Shown piece after piece: positions 1-12,229 of a stretch of 64,000 nt of DNA. This DNA is from Mucor racemosus (Eukaryota; Mucoromycota; Mucoromycetes; Mucorales; Mucoraceae): positions 2,046,001 to 2,110,000 of the forward strand of contig JAPEHQ010000001.1 in NCBI GenBank assembly GCA_027405735.1, in the 5' to 3' direction. The notes beneath the pieces were generated by a model. It ran no database searches. It had not been told where the DNA came from and worked only from the letters and a program-made list of their open reading frames with translations. Position 1 is the first letter of the stretch. Every line of letters starts with the position of its first letter. The translations under genes were made by a program, and so were the position numbers.

Positions 1-515
1 ACTAAATTGGGTCTGGGAGGGCTCAATGAAATTGATGACATGAATGTGAAAAAAAATGCTGCACAATATAAGGGATATTTTGAAATCTATCACAAAAATG
101 CCAAAAAAATAAAAGAAAATAAAAGTGCTCCAAATTTTTTATACTGGAATATGTTATAGAGTGCGTCAAAACAAGTAAGTTTTATTATTAGAAAGTGTTA
201 GTATAGCTTAATTTTTTGTAGAGATATGAACCCTGGAAGTTTTCAATTTTTAACAGTAAAATACGCGTAAAAATCTGAAACATTAGCACTGAAAAAACTA
301 ATATCAACTGCAAAAAATAGGATATTTCCGGATACTTGTTTTGGATTAAAGTTGATCATCTCAGGCACATTGGCATATAATTTTTTCGTGGTGTTATTTA
401 GTGAAAAAAAAAGGTATAGTATGGATGAAAAGGGGGACCCAGTTTGTAAATAAAAATCAGTAAATTCTACGTGTTTTTATGTCTTTTGTGCGATTCAAAA
501 TGAATTTAGGGAGAA
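1..515 (+). repeat. Dispersed repeat R1, copy a (cut by window edge)
   Basis: This stretch aligns by eye with 18610-19490 (R1 copy c), sharing runs such as the phrase around aaatctgaaacattagc and gatatttccggatac. It lacks the 363-bp MITE that splits copy c, so it serves as an empty-site reference. The left part of the element lies outside the window. No coding frame is conserved between copies. Confidence 0.75.
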
Positions 516-2071
516 ACAGCATAATACGACTAATTCATATGTATTTTGCAGTGTCTAAGGTATACCCTGGATTTTTTTTTGATAGGGTTAGTCATAATTT
601 TCCAAAAATATCCACAACAGCTTTTCTACAATCAAACAGATAAGGTAATAAACAAAAAGTATTACTCTAGGAAGTCCGCGTTTCCACTATTGCATTCTCA
701 TAAAAACTCGGTGAGGGCTGAAATTCTAATGTTATGGGAATGGATGAATGGACCTTAGAACTTAGATGCACCTTCCATTATATTGCAATACAATCCAACA
801 GTTGAATCTATACTCATCGAGAATGGGATTATTATTTACTGACTTTAGTAGGTGTAAATAGGTAAGTAGCCGATAACAAACTGGTTGTTCCAGCTTACCA
901 AATGAACAATGACCCAGGTGTTATATCATAATCTAGTTAAGCGCTACAGTAGTCGTATTATCAGGATATTGTTATTGTTACACCATTAATAGCTGTTGAT
1001 AATCTCTTCTATATATAATCTCATTCTCTACATTAAATAAAACCTCACCTTTTACTCTTGTCTAATTCTTATTAGTTTTGGTAAAACACCATGGAAGCTG
1101 ATACTTGAAATATTCATAGTATCTTCCACTCATACCTATGCCCATGCAGAGTGGCAGATTGCTTGGATAAGTATTCATAGAAATTGTAGTATTTAAATCG
1201 TTTTCAACAAATGAAGTAGTGCGCAGTAATAATCTATAATAAGTATACTTTGATAATGATTTTCTGGTCACACAGTATGCTGTGAACGTTTCCCTTTTAG
1301 ATCCGCGTGTCAAAGATGTGTCTGTACTCTTATGTAAAGTTGGAAGTTATCAGGATCAAAAATTCGCTGAGACAGAGCTTCCGTTATGGATTTTTTTACG
1401 GTTCCAAAAAGTAGGTTTCAGATAGTTTTTGAATAATTTTCGAATGTTTTCGCCTAATACTGAATCGGATCATCTGTTTTTATATATACTTAAGATAACC
1501 AGCTAAAATACAATTAGAACTAGATATATTTATCTAAGTATATTTATAAGGAAAGAGGATAAAGATGTCAAACTATTATGAGCATAAAGATCAGGTATTT
1601 ATTTGTTTTAGGAGAGCGGATATAGGATATAATATTTGATAGTTAAATCTTGATATCATACGTTGGAAGACCAGTTGTAGGAGGCTTTGATGGGAATAGA
1701 TTGACCAGAACCAGTTCCGACAAGGAGGAAGCAAAGCTAAGTAGATGAAATATTCTTTGATGATTGATTAGATGGGAGAATATTCTTTAATAATAATGGA
1801 AAGAAACAATGTGAATCGCAGATACAGATTTACATTGGCCCAACTTAAATAATACCACATCATCACCTTATTGGACTAAATATAATACATAATATAATCA
1901 CTCCACCCTATTCCATAATTGAGTTAATGTTTATATGCTTCACCCCTTACTGTCCCTAACTCTAATGATCATGCCCAGATAACCAATTAAGAACTTACGA
2001 TGAATCATGCCTTCTGTACCCATTATTAGTATTACATAATTCAGCTCAATATTTAGTCAGTATCCTAAACA
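516..2071. other. Gene-free AT-rich spacer
   Basis: Only short ORFs without family resemblance occur here. The part around 1000-1045 has a TATA-like stretch followed by AATAAA, as in a solo LTR, but I could not delimit ends or a target-site duplication, so no element is called. Confidence 0.5.
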
Positions 2072-2599
2072 CAAAGCTTACTTTTGAATGAAAGTGCTAA
2101 CGATTCTGATTAACATCAATAGGTTTAAAAAGCATAGTTAAGTGCAACCATTGCTACTAAAGTGCATAATTTGATATGCAGAAAACTCTTGTAGCGTTTA
2201 TTCTTTTTTTTCGTAATGCTACAAATCATCGTCGTTTAATATGACTGAATATTAATGAATCAGAGAAAACACAACTGGTAAAAACTGATACCCAATGTGC
2301 ATTGAGGCCAAGATAGATAAAAGGTGCATTCATTGTGTAGTGGGAATTGCAACATTTTGATAGATAGAAATTACAGGACCAAGATGTTGTATTTGCTGCC
2401 TCTGGATTTTTAAAAGGGTTTGAAAGCATACTTCATCAAGCTGACTTAGATGTTAAATACTCACCATATTTTATTATTAATATCATCTTGTTTTTTATTT
2501 AATTACTGTAATATTAAAAATCAAGCTTTTCATATCTTATAACAATGTAAACAATGGCAATGGGATGCTTCTGGTCTTAAATTGACATTTATCATAAGG

Positions 2600-2815
2600 T
2601 GGGATGATGATACGTTTGATACTACTACTGTAGTAGATGGAACCAGTCAATTTAATTTATGGAATTTGAATGCAAATACCGAGAAACCATTGTAAGTACT
2701 ACTTAAGTTGGCTCCGGTAAAGCATTGGATAAATTGGCTTGGGACAAAGAGGAGAGTAAAAATGCGGCAATAGGTTCCAGTGCTGATCATTTTTATGTTT
2801 ATGATGTTGGAAGGT
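2600..2815 (+). pseudogene. Dynein intermediate chain C-terminal WD40 fragment (copy A)
   Basis: Two plus-strand stretches read VVDGTSQFNLWNLNANTEK and, after a short out-of-frame or intron-like gap starting GTAAGT, ALDKLAWDKE followed by HFYVYDVG. These resemble the last WD repeats of cytoplasmic dynein intermediate chains (pattern DG-x-G-x-x-DLWNLN ... AL-N-x-x-W ... G-x-x-x-x-YD-[IV]-G). The frame closes with TAG right after YDVGR, and no upstream WD40 exons remain open, so this is a relic. The identification is from remembered family pattern, not a search. Confidence 0.6.
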
Positions 2816-4283
2816 AGTAAGAATAAAATTTAATGTAAATCACCTCTAGCGCAATAATTATAAAGTAAGACTATATCATCATCAAATAAACTACCACACA
2901 ATATTAACATGTATAAAGATTTACAGTAATAAGCTTGAATCAAGTGGGTACAGCATCATAAATTCTTGAAAAAGTTCTCAAGTATTATAAAATCTCTTAT
3001 TTTTAAGACTTACAAGACTTGTAAGCGGAATATTAATTTAGAAAATTATTTTTGTCCAGATCATCAATTTTGACATTTTTTAATTTTTTTTTTCTGATTT
3101 TGCAAATCTAGAGTTAATTATACTACCAATTATAAAAACAAAAAATATACACATATGCAGAATTTAGCGCTCTATTTGCTCAATAAAAAATAATAAACAT
3201 TTTTATTGCAAAGTACAACATGAAAATCCTTTAATCAAAAAACCGTTTTTGGGGCAAAAGTACAAAGTTTCATTACTTAACATTTAATATTAAGCTTTTA
3301 TAAAATGTGTATTAGCTATGGCTACAATTTTCTCTCACAATATAATATATTTAAACGTTGATTTTGGTATCAAAATTTGATTTTTCTATTTTTTGATCAA
3401 AATCATGAGTGTTGGTAAGGGTAAAATGAGCCCCGAAAATGTCTGCTAAAAAAACTGAATTTTCAGACCGTACGTGGTTAAATATAAAAAAAGTTAAAAA
3501 AAAGAAACGCTTTTTTATTTAAAACTTAGATATACCATAGTATAAGAAACTTAGCCGTTCAATCTTGCTATGCTCAATTACGGCGTTACTCTACGGGCTC
3601 GCTTTTGCAATTTTTTAATGAATCTATGATATGACAGACGGTTTTTCTAGTAGAAAATTTCATGTTTCTATTATAGTAACAGATATTGCCTATTTTGTTT
3701 AATTTATGGTTCATGCGTTGTGATGCTGCTTTTAAATTGGCTGAAATGTGCAATTTACCAGTGTTTTAAATGCGCTAAATAATTTAAAGCCTTGAAAATC
3801 CTTTTCTACGTGTGTTGTTTCTCTCTTTTTGTTTTCATATTCCAAGGATATATTCACCGTTTGATAAGGTATATCAGATTATCAAGCTAGTATTCTTTTC
3901 TTTTATCTGAATACGCATGCTAACATAAGGAACTAATATTTTTAATATAGGTAGCAGCCTATATTAGAGACTGATATTTTTATTTGGCCGCATTCTAAGA
4001 TCAAACATCATTATTTACTACTGTATTGTTGGGCGTACTTCTTAATTACCAGATCAAATCGAAGGCAATGATATTTATATCAACTCAATGAAAAGCTAGA
4101 ACTGGCTACAATCTCACGAAATGGTCCAGAAAAGTGATAAAATTTCAAATGATACAGAAACACAAAAAAGGGATAATCTGATGTCTTGTATAATAACCAT
4201 AGTCTTGATTGTAACTATTCTTGAAACCCGATCTTCTTATAGCTGACAATCGTAATAATCTAAGACAGCAAGTTTAGAAAAAG

Positions 4284-4555
4284 TGTAATGAGTCAAACAT
4301 TTCAGTTTCATTCATGCAAAACCTTGCCTCATTCCTTATATAAATACTGCAAGGAAATCATTACATGATCCCTTGTAGATTTATCTGTCTTGTTACACTC
4401 CCTTTACTTATATTTATTCACTAATAAATATCTAATTTACAAATAAGAACACCAACCTTCATCAATCCAGTGATCACAAATTTATAATAGCAAGAATAAT
4501 ATCTATAAGCATATTATCCACCTTTGTTGTTAGTCCAAAATTATAGATCATTACA
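4284..4555. mobile_element. Solo LTR, 272 bp, private to R2 copy A
   Basis: Compared with copy B this is a clean insertion. It begins TGTAATGA and ends TCATTACA, a perfect 8-bp terminal inversion with the TG...CA ends of LTRs. It is flanked by the 5-bp direct repeat AAAAG (4279-4283 and 4556-4560). Inside are a TATA box (4337-4346) and an AATAAA (4423-4428), the order expected for U3-R. No internal retrotransposon coding remains, hence a solo LTR formed by LTR-LTR recombination. Confidence 0.85.
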
Positions 4556-5434
4556 AAAAGTTGATTTGTTTAAATTTTATGAGTGATAAAGTAAAATGTA
4601 TAACCTTAGATTTGGCTTGCATATAAATTTAAGCAGTAAGTGTTATTTAAGTTTATGCTCGAGCAAAACCATTGTTGCTATAAACATTATAGCTATAATA
4701 AACATATTTACAAATGATGATGATAATCGTAACTATATTGGTTCTTGCATGCATTGCTCTACATCAACAATTTATTAACTTGTATTGTCTATAATTTATA
4801 TTAATAAAAGCTAATGTAATTTAAAAACCAATTCCAGTAAAAAAAATTAATGGAATTTTGAGAACGGCACGATGCTCATGTACAAACCAATTTGTGCCCA
4901 TACGATCAGCCCATTATGCTCATGGTCAGATTTTATTATTATGCACAAATGGGGATAATGGATAATGATATGCCTATGGAGCCCGCCTGGGCACAACGAA
5001 ATCATCCTGTGCAGCACAGGTCGGCTGTAGTATTACCTGACTTATTAGCATTAAGTATTACAAATCAAAAGATTTATTTATTATCTTACAATTAATCGGT
5101 GGATGCAACACTATAAATAATCTTTCCAGAATAGTATTACCCTTTTATTAACAATATACTGTATTCTCTGGATGTATTTATACACATTAATTGTAACTAA
5201 TATTACCAGGGTTTTACTATCTAAGAATATTGTGATGTGAATCAATAATGATCTTTATTGATTTATTATAACATCGATTATTTATAGCCTGAGACCTTGG
5301 GTGTGAGACCTATGATGAGTATTAACATAACGTATACTAAATAATGTTAACATGGATTTTTTACATTATTTTTTCCGTAGTGTACAGTACTTCTTTCTTA
5401 ATTTCTTTTCTTGAAATTTGTGTAGTATATAGAT

Positions 5435-6049
5435 TTCAAATTATCCGTTAAATTGAGCAGTATTTTTTTATATTCATGCCACTGACCTTGTTAAGCTCTA
5501 TCTGACTCAAATTAGTTCTTTTCAAAATATTGATTTTTTCGTGGAGATATCCTCAAAAATGTGTACAAAGGAATACCTTCATTTCTAGCGTTAATTTTCT
5601 CCCTTGTATATCCTCATCCCAAATTCTGAATTTGAAAAAAAATTGACGAAAATCTTTTTTTCTCTATAAAAAATGTAGTTAGGAGGCTCAACAATGGCTA
5701 GATCAATAGATAATTTTATTGTGCATCATCGCCAGTAATTATTTCTAAAATATGCTTATAAAAAATGATGTGTATCTTCAAAAAACCTTCAAAATTTCAA
5801 TTGCATTTTACGCAAAATTTTACGTGTAGCATTTTTTTGAATTTTATATAGATGGATGAAGAATTTAAAAGTGTACAAAAATTACTTAAAACGCTAGTTC
5901 AACTTAATTTGCAATTTATGAGCCATTAAACAATTTTGTTTTTTGAATCATTTTTCGGTCGATTTGACAGATCGATTTTGGAGCTCAGTTATGATAGGCT
6001 TTAAGCTGTAATGTGAACTACTATTTTGATTATCTCGATGAAAAATGCT
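5435..6049 (-). repeat. Dispersed repeat R1, copy b (partial, inverted)
   Basis: Reverse orientation relative to copies a and c. It shares with 37587-38230 the phrases around gtggagatat, ctcatccc and attttgattatct in the same order. Both ends of the full 1.2-kb element are missing. Confidence 0.75.
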
Positions 6050-6236
6050 GTATGTACACCAAATTTAAACGTCATTTCTCAACAAATTTAGGTTTCAAGT
6101 GTTTTTCTTATACATTCAGTTACCTGCTATATGTATGATAATAATAATTAGGAATTGAAAGTACATTTTATAATGATAACTTTATAATCTAATATGCACT
6201 TTTTCTGGATTTGCTATATCAAGCTAAATAATCAAC

Positions 6237-6268
<32 letters not shown>

Positions 6269-6513
6269 TTATTGCTTACTGCATTTATATTTGATTGTTT
6301 TCACTATCGACAATGTAATACTAGAACGTCTTTGATAATAAAGGTGAGGTTTTGAAATATTTTGTTTAAATTTATTTAATAAATGTTAAGTATTGAATTA
6401 TATCAAATAATTCAGATAAAAAAGAAAGTTAATATAGTTTAAAAGATGGGGTAGATTTGAGAGGGTTTTATAACTTGTGGAAAAGTAAAGAGCAATAAAT
6501 TAAGTAGATTAAT
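6050..6513. other. Chitinase 3' flank with a short TA microsatellite
   Basis: Non-coding. A TA dinucleotide run lies at about 6236-6260. AT-rich sequence then leads up to the chitinase stop codon. Confidence 0.5.
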
Positions 6514-8289
6514 TTAACAAGCCTTGACAAGCTTCCAAGAAGCCCAAGCGGCACCATTTGGATCAGGAGTTTCACCTTGAGTCCACCATTGAGCAGCAAA
6601 GACATTGCCATTATAAGAGACAGTAGCACCACTATTGTAAGCAGTAGCAGCAACCCAAGCAGCAATACCACCGCAACCAGCACCTGAAGTAGGAGTAGCA
6701 GTAGAACTAGAAATGGTACCAGAACCAGTAGCAGTGGTAGTTGTAGCGGTAGAGGTAGGAGCAACAGTCCCAGTAGTGATGGGAGTAGGCTTAGGATTAT
6801 TAGCAATCATGGGAGCAATAGCAGCAAGAAGCTCGCCATTATCTTGTTCGACAGACCAGCAGAATAAACCAGCGAGATCTTTACTGAGGGCATGTTGAGT
6901 CTTAACACCGAGAGAAATAGGATCATCATAAGAAATGAATTGCTTGTTGGTAGGGTTATACAACCAAGGAGTTTGAGTAATGTTATCGAAATGACGAATC
7001 CAAGGAGATGCGGCAGTTGTTGGAGAAGTAAGAAGACCTTGAGATCTCATGTTTGTGTATCTCCAGATACCGGAAGCTTGAGAAACGTCAGAAGAGCAGT
7101 ATGGGTTAGTCCAACTGCCATCAAGAGAATCACCAAGAGGAGGATTAGGAGAAACAGCAGGGTTGTATTGGGTAGTAGGGTCAGAAGTTACAGTCAATGT
7201 TTGGGCACGACCATAAAAGGCAATACCACCAGCAATCTTGTTATAAGGAACACCAGCGGCATGCCAGGATTCAATGCCTTCGACAAAGCCCAAGGGATAA
7301 CCGAATCCAGGTTGATTATGGAAAGGCGAATTAGGACCACTAGTACTGTTCCAAGCACCATTTACATCAAATGACATGACATGGAAACGATCAATGTAAG
7401 GAACGAAACCAGAAACATCAGTAACAGGAGTACTTCCGCCAAAGGGATCAATATGAACAGCCATAGTAACTTCCTTGTAGTTGTTGGGGAAACTGCTTGT
7501 AAGAGCAGCACGAAGTTCCTTGACAAGAGTATTGAGGTTTGTAACATCGTTATCAGAGACAGCATTACAACCAGCTCCCTTAGCATCAGGATATTCCCAA
7601 TCTAAAAAAGTAGCGAATCAAACATTTGGTTACTCCAAATTAACTCAAATATGCATATAGATTGTTATTTACCAATATCAACGCCATCAGTACCATATTT
7701 GGTTACAAAGTCGACATTCCATTTGATCCAAGCAGCACGGTTACTAGCAGATGCAGCCATTGGTGAGAATTGAGTTGACCCAGACCAACCACCTATACTG
7801 GCGAGAACTTTAGTACCTGCAGCATGAGCCAAAGTGACAAGTTTGGGGAAACCGTATTGGACATAATCTATAAAATGCCTTATAAATAACCATTTCCTCA
7901 ATATTTGATATTATAAAACTTACCATCGAATACACCGGTATCAGACCAAGTAGGAGTAGTGGGAGTGTTTTGAATGGCAAAAGCATAGTACTATAGAAGA
8001 TGTATGAATAATTTATGGTTGTGTATATTATGTTGGATACTTACAATATGAGTGTATTTTGTGAAATCAATGTTGGCAGGAGTGTAACGACCATAAAGCC
8101 AGTTAGGGAAGTAACTATTTATCTGAATGGTTAAATCAATTGGTTTATTTTTCAATTAAATCAACTCTACCCAACAATAACTTTGCCATCAGTAGCTCGA
8201 GTAGTTAACCCAGTAGGAGTAGCAGATGAGCCATCAAGCAAGCAAAGAGCAGCAGCAGCTACTGTAACCAAAAGAGTAGTAAACTTCAT
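6514..8289 (-). CDS. Secreted GH18 chitinase with C-terminal chitin-binding module
   Basis: Five exons (8289-8171, 8114-8045, 7990-7924, 7867-7673, 7601-6514) give 512 aa. Residues 1-23 are a hydrophobic signal peptide. The glycoside hydrolase family 18 barrel follows: the SIGGW strand lies in exon 4 and the catalytic DGVDIDWE motif at residues 146-153, split by the last intron, with Glu153 as the proton donor. The family hydrolyses beta-1,4-GlcNAc bonds of chitin. After a Thr/Ser-rich linker, residues 459-512 form a small domain with paired Trp and terminal Cys, resembling CBM5/12 chitin-binding modules. Likely roles are wall remodelling or nutrient chitin breakdown outside the cell. A TATA box lies about 75 bp upstream. 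The catalytic motif is intact. Confidence 0.95.
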
Positions 8290-8362
8290 GTTTTAAGGAA
8301 AAGAAAGAAAGAGAGGATAAGGCAGAAGAAGAAGAAATTGTGAAATGTTGAATTAACCAGCT

Positions 8363-8372
8363 CTCTTTTATA
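8363..8372 (-). promoter_or_regulatory. TATA box of the chitinase gene
   Basis: The minus strand reads TATAAAAGAG 74-83 bp upstream of the chitinase ATG. A pyrimidine-rich leader (TTCTTCTTCTTCTGCC) lies between box and start, as in many highly expressed fungal genes. Confidence 0.65.
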
Positions 8373-8393
8373 CTTCTTTGTGTTTTTGTTATT

Positions 8394-8394
<1 letters not shown>

Positions 8395-8429
<35 letters not shown>

Positions 8430-8461
8430 GCACGCACACACACACGCACACACACACACGC
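8395..8461. repeat. CA/GT microsatellite with CACG interruptions
   Basis: An alternating purine-pyrimidine run, mainly CA with several CGCA variants. It sits just upstream of the chitinase TATA box. Such tracts can adopt Z-DNA and are length-variable; a regulatory role is inference only. Confidence 0.9.
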
Positions 8462-8483
8462 AATAATTTGAATACATAAGCAT

Positions 8484-10370
8484 GAGAATTCAATTTTCTA
8501 ATAGAGAGGGTCTGTAACATAAACCCTTCAGGGTGCAATAAATCAACCGTTTATTTTTACTGTTTAACTATTTGCTTTAATTGTAACACAACCATAAATG
8601 CAATAAAGACCAAATGTAGATCGAATATATGTATTTAACATTGAAATTAATGTTGAATAATTGCACATTTTGTACAAAATGTTATGAATACTTGAATCAA
8701 AATAATCTAGTAATAAGGAAAACACATCTTCCCTATTGTGTAATACTTGTTGTACACAGGAAATATATTATGCATTCAAATCAAATGTGTAACTATACTA
8801 TATTCAAACGATTTGTATTATACGTAATCAAATGAAATAATTCAGCAGTAAAGCCAGAATCTTGATAGTACAACAACAATAACATCAGCAAAAGTTGCAT
8901 TTAAATTTCTTCCGAGGTATAAATTGTTGCGTTTATTTATTGATTACATTCCATGTACATTATAAACAATTACTAATTTTTTAGTTTTATAATCACAACA
9001 CATGTATATCTAAAGACCCTTTTTATCAAATTCATAGAACCCTTTTTACGCTATCTAGATCATTTTAGTAACACTAGATGAAAGTATTGGATTAGCATGA
9101 CACGCTTATATAATTTCATGTTTAAACATGGATAGGTTTATTTCTTATCATCAAAAAAAAAAAAAAAAAAAAAAAAAATAGGTACGACATGAAAAGCTAC
9201 TCTTTACCATGCAAATAGGAATTTGTTACAGTTTCAGCATTATTATATAAGGGTACTTCTTTATAAATTAGTCATGCGTACACATATTTACTTGGGTTAC
9301 AACCGTGGAAACAGTGTGTATCACTATCGATCGATCAGTATCCAAGGTAACTGTACATTTGTATTGGTTCTCTTGGTTGTGTTATTATATAATATTGCTG
9401 TGGTTATTAGTTGTACCTGTGAAATTTTAATGCATTTTATTGTACTCGATAAAAAGTTTGATGGATATTAATAAATATATAATAATAAAGAGTCTCTGTA
9501 TGAATAAAATTGAATATATATATATACTGAAATCACATTCCAAATCGCATCGTTTTACTTCAGATGAATAATATACATGTATAAAAAAAGTATAAATGGA
9601 TATATATACATTGCCTTTTTTTGTGTAATGTATACACAATTAGATGTTATGGAATATATCCATGGAATTGGTTGCAAATAAAACGGCTTTAAGGCATAGT
9701 AACTCATATTACATAGGCAATCTTGTGAAATGGGCCCCATTATTTATCATAGATTTAGTGGTACCAAACCCGTAAAATCTTCCCTTTTTTTCTAGACATC
9801 ATGTACCTGAATGAACAATCAATTTCATGATGAATTGAATGACGTAAATTTTATTTATTTATCTATTATTGAGTTTCATACCTTTATAAATGGTTACATA
9901 GATATTTGAAAAGCTTTAAATGCAATTGAGATTAGTATTAAGCATTTGAAAATACATCAAGGCTCGGTTTATCACATGTTTTTTTTTTTGCATCATGTAC
10001 TAATCTCTCTTGCTTTTTATGTAAGCTTCATACGCAATTTCTTTATAAAATATTTTACAGCATGTGTTTATTTCATTTATATTTTGAAATTATCAGCTAT
10101 ATGAGAATTATATAATATATACACTTAATAAGCATCTAATTTTAATATAATATCAACATGACATGAGGTCGTTTTTTTAATTGAATAATATATCGAAAAG
10201 GTTCAATATAATTAAATTGGAGTGGCACATTGACTAACGTTTCACACTCGATCAAAAAGTAATACACACCTTCCCTTTTGACCCTTTATTAATATTGATT
10301 AGGTAAAAACAAGAGGAAAAAGTTCCTAATTTTAGTTTATTTCTATTGTATATTGTATTTTACTGTATCA
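8484..10370. other. Gene-free AT-rich spacer
   Basis: No ORF with family features on either strand. It contains a 26-A homopolymer at 9153-9178 and short TA runs near 9517. Confidence 0.55.
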
Positions 10371-10922
10371 TCAAGCAGCTGTGCATGGTGTCAGACTTGC
10401 TTTGATAGTTCTGCTAGGAAATTCTTCTAATAAAGCTTCGAATTCCAAGGATTTCTTTGACAATAACATTGGTTTATTTACCAAAGACAGTGTGGATTTG
10501 CTATTGCCCTTTATAGGAAATAAATTAACAAATTTATTAAATGAACTTTCTTTACTAGCAGTTGATGATGTTATAGAGGAAGAAGATGATGATGATGATG
10601 GAGGCGAGGATAAAAAGGTGTTTTCTGCAACACTTTTGCAACTTCTAATTGATAATCGAGACATTGATTTTGTTATAGAAGGACGCCTTTGACGAGCAAA
10701 TATGCTGTGTAAAGATGAGAACAATCTAGATCGAGTGTGTTGTTCATTTGCTGCAACTTTTACCGTTTCCTGTTTCTTTTTTAATAGTTTATGGGCTGTT
10801 TTTCGTATTTTTGACGCTTTTGATATTGATTTACTGTCGTTTTTATCATCCATTAGACGTACAGAAGTGTCATTAGATGGATTATTATCGATGGAAATAT
10901 GATTTTGTTCATTTCTTAACAT
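10371..10922 (-). CDS. Hypothetical basic Ser-rich protein
   Basis: Single open frame of 183 aa starting at an ATG in AT-rich sequence. I do not recognise the family. The N-terminal third is Lys-rich (HKLLKKKQ near residues 44-51). The middle is Arg/Ser-rich (RQRRPS, residues 77-82, a possible basophilic kinase site). Residues 109-116 are an uninterrupted Ser run. The C-terminal part carries short hydrophobic patches (FNKFVNLFPI). There is no signal peptide or membrane helix. Composition and length suggest a real gene, perhaps regulatory or nuclear, but no function can be assigned. The opposite-strand frames are Leu/Asp-rich shadows. Confidence 0.6.
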   Translation of the reverse strand: MLRNEQNHISIDNNPSNDTSVRLMDDKNDSKSISKASKIRKTAHKLLKKKQETVKVAANEQHTRSRLFSSLHSIFARQRRPSITKSMSRLSIRSCKSVAENTFLSSPPSSSSSSSSITSSTASKESSFNKFVNLFPIKGNSKSTLSLVNKPMLLSKKSLEFEALLEEFPSRTIKASLTPCTAA

Positions 10923-11353
10923 GATATGATGATATCTAATATGTGTGAATGCTCTAAATGATGAAAGAAGGATGATGTCGCTTTGTATTTACAAGTATTT
11001 ATATAAATCAACAGTAGCTTCGCCGATGAAATTAAACAATTCCGTTAAATTATCTTTTTGAATAGATGGTTTCAGTTTGATATGAATTGTATTAATTTAT
11101 TATAAAAACAAATGTTTACAGAAGTTAGTTTTGTAAGTATATACATAGATCATGATTTTTTAATTATAGAAATCGAAAATATATACCATATATATATAAA
11201 GGAATGATATGATTAAATAAATTGGTTTAGTATCATGGATTTTATAATGAAACATGAACAAGGAAAAATCTAAATTACAATTGCTGAATGTATATTTACT
11301 GTTTTTAATAGAAAATATGGATATGAATACACAAAGTGAGAAACTAAAATTAT

Positions 11354-11984
11354 TTAAATACTAGCACAATCGCAATGTTGATAGCAATAAACGCCTGGCC
11401 CTAAAAAAATTATTGTTTAATAGTTGGTTTTTTGGTACATCTGTCAAAAAGATATTTACCATATAGACTAATACAATCAGCATTTGTACGACTATATAGT
11501 GTGTACACGGAATTAATTCAATTTTATACATGCAATATTGTTTACATACCATTCACAATGTATATTATCATAATTAGCGCTGTGAGTCAATCCTGCTGCT
11601 AATCCTATAATAATTATAATTATAACAATAAAACAAAGACATGAAGCTGCTCGTCTTTTTAGTGTAAGTTTTCGATTATCTGGTGGTGAATAAAATTGTG
11701 TTACAGGATTGCGAGCAGGTAATCCTTGCTCTAATGGTGGTGGTGGGTATGGTACAGGTGCTGGAGGTGGTTGATAATATGTTTGCCCTAGAGGATTATT
11801 ATTACTTAAATCTTCGTGATATGCTGGTGGTGGTGGTGGCATTGGGTATGGTTCATTATCATTGTTATAATTAGCTGCTGATACATATGCTGGTACTTGA
11901 CATTGACAATTTAATTTATATATACAAATTTAGTATATTTATGCACATACCTCCTTGATGTTGCAATTGTCCTGTCGAATTCAT
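11354..11984 (-). CDS. Pro-rich single-pass membrane protein with Cys-rich tail
   Basis: Four exons (11984-11951, 11895-11550, 11491-11460, 11400-11354) give 152 aa. The 34-nt first exon and 32-nt third exon are easily missed. The N-terminal ~90 residues are rich in Pro/Tyr (runs of five Pro, PPAPVPYPPPP), typical of SH3/WW ligands. A Lys/Arg patch (KLTLKRR) precedes one membrane helix at about residues 97-114, containing six consecutive Ile. The basic patch predicts that the N-terminus is cytosolic. The last ~28 residues hold six Cys (pattern C-x-C-x5-C-x9-C-x3-C-x-C), so a disulfide knot outside the cell is likely. Using exon 3 is what restores the Cys pattern; reading through gives an Arg/Leu tail instead. 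Family unknown. Confidence 0.7.
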
Positions 11985-12229
11985 TGGTATATACATACAG
12001 ATATATATATATATGCTTATTATGTAAAGGATAAAAGGAATTGAAAAAAAAATCTCCTTTTCCCTTCAAAATCCATTGTTATACTGTACTATGCACAGTC
12101 TGTTTAAGCTATATTTATCCGAAACATATGATGAAAAATAAAATATTTCATTTATTATAAATAGTAAAGATCATTGTTACAAAATAGAAAATGATATACA
12201 ATATGAAAATAAAGATTAAAGCAAGTCAA

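Larger units (their letters stand above)
2072..5035 (+). repeat. Segmental duplication R2, copy A
   Basis: This block is colinear with 39787-43165 (copy B) at high but imperfect identity, in the same orientation, about 37.7 kb apart. The resemblance starts near 2072/39787 (aagcttacttttgaat) and fades after the ggtcggc run near 5022/43145. Differences include a solo LTR private to A (4284-4555), a solo LTR private to B and a 79-bp insertion private to B. It contains a decayed dynein intermediate chain fragment. Confidence 0.85.

Noticed and set aside
770..1080. Possible third solo LTR (TATA near 1007, AATAAA near 1035)
   Set aside because: No TG...CA boundaries with a matching 5-bp duplication could be set and no empty site exists for comparison.
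2226..2429. Minus-strand ORF conserved between R2 copies (partner at 39950-40153)
   Set aside because: Conservation equals that of the surrounding non-coding duplication and indels shift the frame, so coding is not supported.
6713..7374. Plus-strand ORFs opposite the chitinase (and similar long antisense frames opposite SDHA at 26289-27347)
   Set aside because: They are shadows of biased codon use in the real genes; composition is unlike a protein family and there are no matching exons.
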